This document shows, piece after piece, positions 55,134 through 62,332 of a DNA stretch of 64,000 nt; positions within the stretch are counted from its first letter, which is position 1, and each line of letters starts with the position of its first letter. The notes below the pieces were generated by a model that saw only the letters and a program-made list of their open reading frames with translations, did no database searches and was not told the origin of the DNA. The DNA is taken from assembly GCA_001698425.1 (NCBI GenBank), contig MBRE01000067.1, forward strand, positions 61,803 to 125,802, written 5' to 3'. This DNA comes from Oscillatoriales cyanobacterium USR001. Its GTDB lineage: Bacteria > Cyanobacteriota > Cyanobacteriia > Cyanobacteriales > Microcoleaceae. Made by a program: the position numbers and the translations under genes.

Positions 55134-56348
55134 ATGGTTTCAACTTTTCCCAGTCTTAATACTGTCGAACTATCACAACTGCGATTTGAAATTCGCGCTT
55201 TACAGCCCGAATTAGTAGCATGGCGGCGACAAATACATCAGCATCCAGAAATGGGATTTGCCGAATACTTAACCGCCGAATTTATCGCTCAAAAATTGCA
55301 AAAATGGGGCATAAAAACTCAAATAGGCATTGCCAAAACCGGAATTGTTGCCACAATTGACAGCGGCAAACCAGGGCGAGTTTTAGCAATTCGGGCAGAC
55401 ATAGACGCTTTACCAATTCAAGAAGAAAATCAAGTATCCTATCGTTCTCAACACGATGGAATTATGCACGCTTGCGGCCACGATGGTCATACCGCGATCG
55501 CCCTCGGAACCGCCTACTATTTAGCCAATCATCCCACAGAATTTAAAGGCATTGTTAAAATTATATTCCAACCAGCCGAAGAAGGACCAGGCGGCGCAAA
55601 ACCAATGATTGAAGCCGGAATTTTAAACAATCCCGACGTTGATGCCATCATCGGTTTACACCTGTGGAATAATCTACCTCTTGGCACTGTAGGCGTTCGC
55701 AGCGGTCCATTAATGGCCGCAGTAGAAGTTTTTAAATGCACAATTCTCGGCAAAGGCGGACACGGTGCAATCCCCCATCAAACCATTGATTCAATTGTAG
55801 TTGCATCTCAAATTGTTAATGCTTTACAAACTATAGTAGCCCGGAATGTCGATCCCATTGAATCCGCAGTAGTCACAGTTGGTGAATTTCATGCCGGCAA
55901 TGCCCATAATATAATTGCTGACACAGCAAAATTGAGTGGAACCGTGCGATTTTTTAATCCCAAATATCGAGAACAAAAGTTTTTTCACCAACGCATAGAA
56001 CAAATAATCGCTGGAGTTTGTCAGAGTCATGGCGCGAACTATGATTTTAATTATACTTCGTTATATCCTCCAGTAATTAACGATCCTAGAATTACCGAAT
56101 TAGTCAGAGAAGTAGCCACATCAGTTGTAGAAACTCCCGCCGGAGTAATACCAGAATGTCAAACTATGGCCGCCGAAGATATGTCTTATTTTCTCGAAGC
56201 AGTCCCCGGTTGCTATTTCTTTTTAGGTTCCGCAAACCCTGATAAAAATTTAGCTTATCCCCACCATCATCCCCGATTTGACTTTGATGAAACTGTCTTG
56301 GGTATGGGAGTAGAAATATTTGTCAGATGTGTTGAAAAGTTTTGTTAG
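55134..56348 (+). CDS. M20 family amidohydrolase/peptidase
   Basis: The 404-residue zinc enzyme is of the hippurate hydrolase/IAA-amino acid hydrolase type (M20D). Metal-binding pieces are MHACGHDGHTA, PAEEGPGGAKPMIEAG, and late YPHHHPRFDFDE; a dimerisation domain (about 190-310) begins GKGGHGAIPH. It should split an N-acyl or N-aminoacyl bond, substrate unknown. No signal peptide. Position after bioD allows cotranscription but gives no functional clue. Confidence 0.94.
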   Translation: MVSTFPSLNTVELSQLRFEIRALQPELVAWRRQIHQHPEMGFAEYLTAEFIAQKLQKWGIKTQIGIAKTGIVATIDSGKPGRVLAIRADIDALPIQEENQVSYRSQHDGIMHACGHDGHTAIALGTAYYLANHPTEFKGIVKIIFQPAEEGPGGAKPMIEAGILNNPDVDAIIGLHLWNNLPLGTVGVRSGPLMAAVEVFKCTILGKGGHGAIPHQTIDSIVVASQIVNALQTIVARNVDPIESAVVTVGEFHAGNAHNIIADTAKLSGTVRFFNPKYREQKFFHQRIEQIIAGVCQSHGANYDFNYTSLYPPVINDPRITELVREVATSVVETPAGVIPECQTMAAEDMSYFLEAVPGCYFFLGSANPDKNLAYPHHHPRFDFDETVLGMGVEIFVRCVEKFC

Positions 56349-56402
56349 TTAGTTGTTAGTTGTTAGTTGTTATTTGTTATTTGTTATTTGTTGGTTGTTA
56401 GA
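56346..56402. repeat. heptamer array, GTTAGTT and TTATTTG units
   Basis: Units of GTTAGTT change into TTATTTG and back to GTTGGTT, all in a 7-base step. The array starts at the stop codon of the M20 gene. Confidence 0.8.
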
Positions 56403-56431
56403 TAGTTTACTCGATCGAAAAAATTAATGGC

Positions 56432-57655
56432 GTGAAAAATTTAGTATTAATTGGTGGTGGTCATAGTCATGCAATTGTCCTGCTAATGTTTGGCATGAAA
56501 CCCCTGCCAGGAGTACGTTTAACTCTGATTAGCGATGTCACTCATACACCTTATTCTGGGATGCTTCCCGGTCACATTGCCGGATTTTATAACTATAATG
56601 AATGCCATATAAACTTACTTTCTCTCTCTCAATTTGCCCAAGCTCAAATTTTTATAGATAAAGCAATTGCCCTCGATCTTGACAAAAATCAAGTGATATG
56701 CAATGAGCGAGAACCCGTAAACTTTGACATACTTTCTATCGATATTGGTAGCACTCCTAACACTTTATCCGTAGAAGGTGCAGAAAAATATACAACTCCA
56801 GCTAAACCAGTAACAGAATTTTTAACTAACTGGAATCAGTTAATTGAACAATACCAAAATCATCAAAATTCCCTGCGTATTGGCATTGTGGGCGGCGGTG
56901 CCGGCGGTGTAGAATTGGCATTAAATATGCAGTCTCGCCTTTTAACATTAGCCTCTATTCCTACAAAAAATTTAGCCATTAAATCCGCCACAAAATATCT
57001 TCCCGAAATCCACTTATTTCACCGAGATATCCAACTAATGACTGGACATAACCAGCTTGTGCGTCGCCGACTCGAAAAAATTTTAATCGATCGCGGTATC
57101 CAATTACATTTAGGCGAAACAGTATGTAAAATAGACAAGGCAGAATCTAGTTTTACCACTCATAACCAATTACCAATTACCCATTACCAATTACAATGTG
57201 AATCAGGCTTAAAGATGAAATTTAATCGCATTTTCTGGGTGACACAAGCAGCAGCCCCAAATTGGATTAAAACCTCTGGTTTATCCACTGATAACCAAGG
57301 TTTTATTCAAGTTAATGACTATTTGCAATCAGTATCTCATCCGCAGATATTTGCCGCAGGAGATATTGCTACAATGATTAATCATCCACGCCCAAAAGCC
57401 GGGGTTTTTGCGGTGCGTCAAGGTAAGCCACTCTTTGAAAACTTGCAGAGATTATTGTTAGGAAAACCCCTCAAACCTTTTGTTCCTCAGAAACAATATC
57501 TCGGTTTAATTGGTACTGGAAATAAAAACGCGATCGCCTCTCGCGGTTCGATCATGTGGGAATCACCCTTATTATGGTATTGGAAAAATTGGCTCGATCG
57601 CCAATTTATGAAAAAATTTAGTAACGTATCTAACAGTTTTCCAAATAGATTATAG
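56432..57655 (+). CDS. FAD-dependent pyridine nucleotide-disulfide-type oxidoreductase (SelD N-terminal/NDH-2-like)
   Basis: The 407-residue flavoprotein begins MKNLVLIGGGHSHAIVLLMFG, with the FAD motif GGGHSHA, and has IGIVGGGAGGVELALNMQSR for NAD(P)H and PQIFAAGDIATMINHPRPKAGVFAVRQG as the second FAD motif. The start is a GTG at 56432; the ATG just before it runs into TGA. The opening GGGHSH and YSGMLPGHIAG resemble the oxidoreductase domain fused to the N-terminus of selenophosphate synthetase (SelD) in many bacteria, but no SelD part follows. It may work as an NDH-2-like quinone reductase or have lost its partner. Bases 57163-57194 are heptamers in frame. Confidence 0.87.
   Translation: MKNLVLIGGGHSHAIVLLMFGMKPLPGVRLTLISDVTHTPYSGMLPGHIAGFYNYNECHINLLSLSQFAQAQIFIDKAIALDLDKNQVICNEREPVNFDILSIDIGSTPNTLSVEGAEKYTTPAKPVTEFLTNWNQLIEQYQNHQNSLRIGIVGGGAGGVELALNMQSRLLTLASIPTKNLAIKSATKYLPEIHLFHRDIQLMTGHNQLVRRRLEKILIDRGIQLHLGETVCKIDKAESSFTTHNQLPITHYQLQCESGLKMKFNRIFWVTQAAAPNWIKTSGLSTDNQGFIQVNDYLQSVSHPQIFAAGDIATMINHPRPKAGVFAVRQGKPLFENLQRLLLGKPLKPFVPQKQYLGLIGTGNKNAIASRGSIMWESPLLWYWKNWLDRQFMKKFSNVSNSFPNRL
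57163..57194 (+). repeat. in-frame TTACCAA heptamers inside the flavoprotein gene
   Basis: AACCAATTACCAATTACCCA and the following TTACCAATTAC are four heptamers of the TTACCAA/TTACCCA kind (inverse of TTGGTAA, TGGGTAA at 52309). They encode NQLPITHYQLQ in a surface loop of the flavoprotein. Confidence 0.85.
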
Positions 57656-57686
57656 TTACAATAAGTCATCCAGAACAAATAACAAT

Positions 57687-57830
57687 TATAGCATTTCTCT
57701 GTCTGGTGAGGTACAATAGCTTCTACCCCCAACCCCCTTAGAAAGGGGGCTTTTCCGGGTTCCTCCCCTTTGCAAGGGGGGGCTAGGGGGGGTCGTATTT
57801 GTACCTCATATAATTGAGAACCGCTATATG
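57687..57830. repeat. TATAGC-TTCTC-GAGGTAC inverted-repeat element ending at a start codon
   Basis: TATAGCATTTCTC and TGAGGTACAA (57687-57716) pair with TTGTACCTCATATAA...GAGAACCGCTATA (ending about 57828). The middle holds a nested C-rich/G-rich hairpin (CCCCCTTAG/CTAGGGGGG). The ATG at 57828 of the next gene overlaps the element's last bases. Single arms occur at 27105 and 52287. Confidence 0.83.
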
Positions 57831-58475
57831 TTCAGACTTATGCTCAGAAAAATTGGCTTTGGGTTACTTTGGCTAGGCTTCACTATCTATGCTTTCATTT
57901 TTGCCCCACCAGATAGCCCAGAAACCTTAACCTTAATTACAAATCTGGTGACGGCCAACTTAGTAGGAATTAACCCTCTAATTATCGCCCTGTTTAACAT
58001 CATGGGCATTTTACCAATGATTTACTGTTGCGTGCTATTTTTTGATGGAAAAAATCAAAAAATACCAGCCTGGTTATTTGCTATACTTTCCTTTGCTTTA
58101 GGGGCTTTTGCTTTATTACCCTACTTAGCATTGCGAGAGCCTAACCCTCAATTCTTAGGAGAAAAAAATCTGTTTCTTAAAATCTTAGATTCCCGTTTTA
58201 CAGGAATTTTCTTAACTTTAGGTGCAGTGGCTTTAGTTACTTATGGTTTGAGCAATGGTGATTGGGGAAACTTTATTCAACAATGGCAAACTAATCGCTT
58301 TATCCATGTTATGAGTTTAGATTTTTGTTTGCTTTCCCTATTATTTACCGCTTTGCTAGGTGATGATATGGCCCGGCGAGGAATAGAAAATTCCCTAGCA
58401 TTTTGGCTCGTAGCCTTAGTACCTTTATTTGGGCCCCTGGCTTATCTTTGTTGGCGAGAACCAATTAAAATATAA
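57828..58475 (+). CDS. integral membrane protein, unknown function
   Basis: The 215-residue protein has six or so hydrophobic segments (about 8-26, 47-68, 77-98, 125-143, 160-178 and 186-205). A polar loop (LREPNPQFLGEKNLFLKILDSR) lies mid-way, and the ends read RKIGFGLLW and YLCWREPIKI. It looks like a conserved cyanobacterial/plastid-type membrane protein (DUF2834-like in the first part), which I cannot name with certainty. The first ATG overlaps an inverted-repeat element; the ATG at 57840 is an alternative start. Confidence 0.75.
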   Translation: MFRLMLRKIGFGLLWLGFTIYAFIFAPPDSPETLTLITNLVTANLVGINPLIIALFNIMGILPMIYCCVLFFDGKNQKIPAWLFAILSFALGAFALLPYLALREPNPQFLGEKNLFLKILDSRFTGIFLTLGAVALVTYGLSNGDWGNFIQQWQTNRFIHVMSLDFCLLSLLFTALLGDDMARRGIENSLAFWLVALVPLFGPLAYLCWREPIKI

Positions 58476-58550
58476 GTAGAATTAAGCAAATAATTCTCAC
58501 TACAAACTTGACTATTTTTGATTTTGTTCCTCTAGTTAATCACTAAAACA

Positions 58551-59264
58551 ATGACGAAACCTCCTATTATTGGCATGACTACTTACCACCGAGGTACAGC
58601 CGGCGAGTTTTGCCTATTTGGAACATATATAGATGCCGTACAAAGGGCTGGAGGAATCCCCATTTTACTACCCCCCAATCAACTAAATTACAGTCGAATT
58701 TTTGACGCAATTGATGGTTTAATTTTGGCGGGAGGAGGAGATATTAACCCCGCACTTTATGGCGGTTTATCCCATCCAATGGTTTACTCAGTTAATGGAG
58801 AACGTGACGAATTTGAGTTATCATTAGCTAAGTTAGCCTTAACTGCAAATATTCCTGTTTTGGGAATTTGTCGCGGGATGCAAATGCTGAATATAGCCAG
58901 TGGCGGTGATTTAGTAATTCATGTTCCAGATGCTTATGGTACTAACATTATGCACCGACTTGATGAGCCAACACGCCCGATCGAACATCAGATTGAAATT
59001 GAGCCAAATAGTTGTCTAGCCAAAATTATGCAAACAACTACAACAGCTGTGATTTCTTGGCATCATCAAGCAGTAGGAAATGTTACTTCTGATTGGCGAA
59101 TTGCGGCTTTTGCGCCTGATGGTTTAGTGGAAGCTATAGAGCATAAATCTCATCCTTGGATGTTAGCAGTTCAGTGGCATCCAGAAATGTCGCCTAAAGA
59201 TTCTATTAATGCTCGAATATTTGATGCTTTTGTGGCAGCAGCAAGTTTAGCGATCGCAAGGTAA
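58551..59264 (+). CDS. gamma-glutamyl-gamma-aminobutyrate hydrolase family (peptidase C26) protein
   Basis: The 237-residue class I glutamine amidotransferase-like hydrolase has the nucleophile Cys in VLGICRGMQMLN, the His and Glu of the triad in LAVQWHPEMSP, the HHQAVG substrate loop, and LILAGGGDINPALYG. It resembles PuuD, which removes glutamate from gamma-glutamyl-GABA, but related enzymes have other gamma-glutamyl substrates. No putrescine genes are nearby. Confidence 0.93.
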   Translation: MTKPPIIGMTTYHRGTAGEFCLFGTYIDAVQRAGGIPILLPPNQLNYSRIFDAIDGLILAGGGDINPALYGGLSHPMVYSVNGERDEFELSLAKLALTANIPVLGICRGMQMLNIASGGDLVIHVPDAYGTNIMHRLDEPTRPIEHQIEIEPNSCLAKIMQTTTTAVISWHHQAVGNVTSDWRIAAFAPDGLVEAIEHKSHPWMLAVQWHPEMSPKDSINARIFDAFVAAASLAIAR

Positions 59265-59341
59265 AAATACTATAGTAGGGTGCGTCAGACCCAATGTTCG
59301 ATCGATTAAATAGGGAGCATCCCAATTTTGCAAATGTATCC

Positions 59342-59415
59342 GTAGGGCGAAGCATTCCGGCAGATAAATTATTGGTTAAAACGAGAGATTCACTCCCAGA
59401 ATGCTTCGCCCCTAC
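59342..59415. repeat. GTAGGGGCGAAGCATTC inverted repeat
   Basis: GTAGGGCGAAGCATTCCGG (59342-59360) and CAGAATGCTTCGCCCCTAC (59397-59415) pair around a 36-base centre. It lies between convergent genes (C26 hydrolase and CysO-like carrier) and may end both transcripts. Related copies are at 26043 and 50394. Confidence 0.8.
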
Positions 59416-59421
59416 TTAAAA

Positions 59422-59697
59422 TCAGCCCCCAGCAACAGCAGGGACAATACTCACCTCATCCCCATCTTGAAGTGGTGTTTTTGTACCATCCAAAAACCGG
59501 ATATCTTCACTATTAACGTAGAAATTCAAAAATCTCCGAGGCGATCCTTGTTCATCACATAGCCTTGCTTTAATCCCAGGAAAATTAGTTTCTAGGGAGT
59601 CAATCAATTCGGAAACATTATTGCCGCCACACTCAATAGTAGCGTTATCGTTAGTGAATTTTTGCAGTGGTGTGGGAATCAAAACTTTGATGCTCAT
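59422..59697 (-). CDS. CysO-like ubiquitin-fold sulfur carrier (ThiS/MoaD family)
   Basis: The 91-residue protein ends in VPAVAGG; the Gly-Gly end is adenylated and turned to a thiocarboxylate in this family. [17 protein letters not shown] and [14 protein letters not shown] closely resemble, from memory, mycobacterial CysO, the sulfur donor for cysteine synthase CysM, more than MoaD or ThiS. It is just downstream of thrC on the same strand (79 bases, filled with heptamers). A cyanobacterial sulfur-transfer role linked to a PLP enzyme is plausible. No Mec-type protease is nearby. Confidence 0.88.
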   Translation of the reverse strand: MSIKVLIPTPLQKFTNDNATIECGGNNVSELIDSLETNFPGIKARLCDEQGSPRRFLNFYVNSEDIRFLDGTKTPLQDGDEVSIVPAVAGG

Positions 59698-59732
59698 GGT
59701 TAATTTTTAGTAGTTAGTTGGTGGTAATTATT

Positions 59733-59772
59733 TAACAGTTAACTGTTAACCGTTAACAGTTAACTGTTAACA
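59733..59772. repeat. heptamer array, AACAGTT/AACTGTT units
   Basis: AACAGTT, AACTGTT, AACCGTT and AACAGTT units follow each other in a 7-base step. Because the unit and its inverse alternate, the array can form hairpins. It fills the gap between thrC and the CysO-like gene. Confidence 0.8.
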
Positions 59773-59776
59773 AATT

Positions 59777-61075
59777 TCAAACAGAAACTTCTTGCCATTC
59801 TAAGCGTTCGAGTGTCCGAGCGCGTTCTAGGGCCCGCTCAAAGGCTTCTAATTTGGGTTCCATTGTGATTGGTTCGCCGACATATCCTTGCACAGCTTCT
59901 TGAGTTTTCAAGCCGTTACCAGTGATATAAGCAACGGTAGTTTCTTCAGGGTCAATTTTACCTGCTTCTACCAATTTCTTCAACACTGCGATGGTTGTGC
60001 CGCCTGCGGTTTCTGTGAAAATGCCTTCGGTTTCTGCTAATAGCTTCATGCCTTCAATAATTTCCGCATCGTTGACAGATTCGATATTTCCACCTGTTTT
60101 CCGGGCAATTTCTAGGGCGTAAATGCCATCGGCGGGGTTGCCGATCGCGATCGATTTAGCAATAGTATTTGGCTTCACTGGTGTCACAAAATCTCGTTCT
60201 TCTCGGAATGCTTGCGCGATCGGCGAACAGCCTTCAGCTTGAGCCCCGCTAAACCGGACTTTCTTACCTTCCACCAATCCCACTTCTGTAAATTCTTGAA
60301 AACCTTTGTAAATTTTTGTGAACAAAGAACCTGAAGCTAGAGGGGCAACGATGTGATCTGGCAATTTCCAGCCTAATTGTTCCGCCACTTCATAGCCGAG
60401 AGTTTTGGAACCTTCCGAGTAATAAGGACGCAAGTTAATGTTAACAAATCCCCAGCCGTAGGTGTTAGCAACTTCGCAACACAAGCGGTTAACTTGGTCA
60501 TAATTACCGTGAACTGCCATTAAAGTTGGGTTATAGATTAAAGTTCCCAAAACCTTACCAGCTTCCAAGTCTGAGGGAATGAAAACGCAACAATCTAAAC
60601 CTGCATGAGCCGCGATCGCCGCCGTAGAATTAGCTAAGTTACCAGTGCTGGCACAGGAAACAGTTGTAAAACCTAATTCTCTGGCTCTACTGAGTGCCAC
60701 CGATACTACTCTGTCTTTAAAACTCAGCGTCGGCATATTTACCGCATCATTTTTAATATAAAGATTTTTTAAGCCCAATCTCCGGGCTAAACGATGGGAT
60801 TTGACTAGCGGTGTCATCCCCGTGCCAACATCAATCACGTTATCTGTAACGACTGGTAGAAAGGCACGATAGCGCCAGATGGAGTGAGGACCGGCTTCAA
60901 TAGTTTGGCGAGAGACGATGCGGCGGATGGCATTGTAGTCGTATTTGACCTCCAGCGGGCCAAAACACAAATCGCAGACGTGCTTAGCTTTGAGTTCGTA
61001 CTCTTCGCCACATTCTTTACACTTGAGGCTGACAGCAGTTGCTGACGTGGATTGGATTTTGGTTGCTTGGGTCAT
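59777..61075 (-). CDS. thrC: threonine synthase
   Basis: The 432-residue PLP enzyme turns O-phosphohomoserine into threonine. I start at 61075 (MTQATKIQSTSATAVSLKCK); 42 more open codons lie upstream without support. The N-terminus has a zinc-ribbon (CKECGEEYELK...CDLCFG). The PLP Lys lies in TLSFKDRVV, the phosphate loop is CASTGNLANSTAA, and YSEGSKTLGYEVAEQLGW is typical of the plant/cyanobacterial class. It lies between genes for a MoaD and a CysO-like carrier on the same strand. Confidence 0.95.
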   Translation of the reverse strand: MTQATKIQSTSATAVSLKCKECGEEYELKAKHVCDLCFGPLEVKYDYNAIRRIVSRQTIEAGPHSIWRYRAFLPVVTDNVIDVGTGMTPLVKSHRLARRLGLKNLYIKNDAVNMPTLSFKDRVVSVALSRARELGFTTVSCASTGNLANSTAAIAAHAGLDCCVFIPSDLEAGKVLGTLIYNPTLMAVHGNYDQVNRLCCEVANTYGWGFVNINLRPYYSEGSKTLGYEVAEQLGWKLPDHIVAPLASGSLFTKIYKGFQEFTEVGLVEGKKVRFSGAQAEGCSPIAQAFREERDFVTPVKPNTIAKSIAIGNPADGIYALEIARKTGGNIESVNDAEIIEGMKLLAETEGIFTETAGGTTIAVLKKLVEAGKIDPEETTVAYITGNGLKTQEAVQGYVGEPITMEPKLEAFERALERARTLERLEWQEVSV

Positions 61076-61242
61076 GGTTGGACTTCCTGCTTTTAAGTTG
61101 GTTTTCGACTCTTTTTGAATAGTAACACGAGTTAAAAATCTTGTCAAACATATCCGACTATTTATGTCGGGATTACCTTTTCGGGTATTCAGAATCGCCA
61201 TTTTGTAGGGGCGGTACCCCCGTGCCCGCCCTTACACCCGTG

Positions 61243-61503
61243 CTAACCGCCACTAACGGGAGGGATGAGGACAACTTCATCACCGTTTTGGAGGATAGTT
61301 TCAGGTGTGGCAAATTCCAGGTTAATACCGAAACGGGTGCGATCGCGCCATTTTTCTAATTCTGGACGATCCATACTTAGACGTTGTAAGATTTGGGAAA
61401 CAGGAGTTTCATAGGGTAACTCCAATGTCATTTCCGAAAGACCATAAGCTTCTTGATAGGCAGCAAAAAGTTTGACAGTGACAGTAATTGATGGGTGAGA
61501 CAT
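61243..61503 (-). CDS. moaD: MoaD-like molybdopterin synthase small subunit
   Basis: The 86-residue ubiquitin-fold protein ends LIPPVSGG, with the Gly-Gly needed for thiocarboxylate formation. KLFAAYQEAYG at the start and LQNGDEVVLIPPVSGG at the end are MoaD-like, while the CysO-like protein at 59422 has a different core. It could supply sulfur for molybdopterin, or, given thrC next to it, for another pathway. It is 168 bases upstream of thrC. No moaE is nearby. Confidence 0.87.
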   Translation of the reverse strand: MSHPSITVTVKLFAAYQEAYGLSEMTLELPYETPVSQILQRLSMDRPELEKWRDRTRFGINLEFATPETILQNGDEVVLIPPVSGG

Positions 61504-61766
61504 TGGCGATCGCGTAGAGGAACGCTACTAATTTTAAAGGCAATTATTTAACTAACGTGAGTTCGATTTGTGCGATCGCTAACTTGATTGATGCTAGAAT
61601 GCTGCTGGGTCTGATGCTGGAGTCACGCGATCGTACCAGTATGATAAAGTCTAGGATTAGTAACTAAACTTGCGAGAAACTTCTAATGCGTAGCCCTTAG
61701 CGCTATTCTTGTAATTTGGGAAAACGTCTAAAGATTAATAGTGAATTTGGTGTAATAGGTGAACAA

Positions 61767-62054
61767 ATGGCTGGTAATGATTTTAAGGTGATTCAAATTA
61801 TAGAAGCTAGAGGTTGGTATGCTTTTGGGAGTACGAAACATAGCAATCATGTAGAAAGATGGGTTAGACCTGTGGTGTGTTGGGTGTTAGTAGAAGATAA
61901 AAAAAAGCGGCGGATTGTGACTGCTACTGTTAATTATCATATTGATATTGACAATAAGGAAATTGAATTTTTTGCCCATGAAAGCGAGATTAAAGATGTG
62001 GATAATTTGCCCAGGTCAGTCTCAGTTTCAGAATTTCTTAAGACTGAGGATTGA
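61767..62054 (+). CDS. hypothetical protein
   Basis: I do not recognise the family. From the ATG at 61767 (MAGNDFKVIQIIEARGWYAFG) the product is 95 residues; a TTG 17 codons earlier is less likely because GGTG lies just before the ATG. The protein looks like one small alpha/beta domain with conserved-looking aromatic parts (GWYAFGSTKHSNHVERWVRPVVCWVLVED) and an acidic end. It has no membrane segment. It stands alone before a repeat-rich gap and a kinase gene. Confidence 0.65.
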   Translation: MAGNDFKVIQIIEARGWYAFGSTKHSNHVERWVRPVVCWVLVEDKKKRRIVTATVNYHIDIDNKEIEFFAHESEIKDVDNLPRSVSVSEFLKTED

Positions 62055-62332
62055 TAGTTGACTTTTAACGGTTAACGGTTAACAGTTAACCGTTAACCAT
62101 TAATTACCACTATTTGACTCTGAGAGACGCTATATTTATGATATAATTCTGAATTAAGGAATAGAAATTAAATAATTAGCTTGTTTGTAGTAAGCGCTGT
62201 CTTCGCGCTTGGCGCTTACTACAAACCAAATCATCAAGTTATTTAATTTTCATTCCTCAATGGAAATGAGATATGATTTATAAATTGAGATTGGGGATTT
62301 AAAATTTTAAATTGAGGATTTAGGGTTTAAAG
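62055..62332. other. repeat-filled gap before the kinase gene
   Basis: It contains heptamers of GGTTAAC/AACAGTT type (about 62066-62100), palindromic element copy E (62157-62257), and an AT-rich leader with a repeated ATTGAGATTGGGGATTT-like segment (about 62282-62325) up to the GTG start of the kinase. No gene is seen. Confidence 0.7.
62157..62257. repeat. palindromic AGGAAT/GTAGTAAGCGC element, copy E
   Basis: The 101-bp copy starts AGGAATAGAAATTAAATAA and ends TTATTTAATTTTCATTCCT, with central arms GTAGTAAGCGC and GCGCTTACTAC. Orientation is as in copy C; only the GCGC-rich centre differs. Confidence 0.88.

Noticed and set aside
61504-61766. Possible tRNA or small RNA gene before the hypothetical gene
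   Set aside because: No cloverleaf arms, T-loop GGTTCGAAT-like sequence or terminator could be seen.
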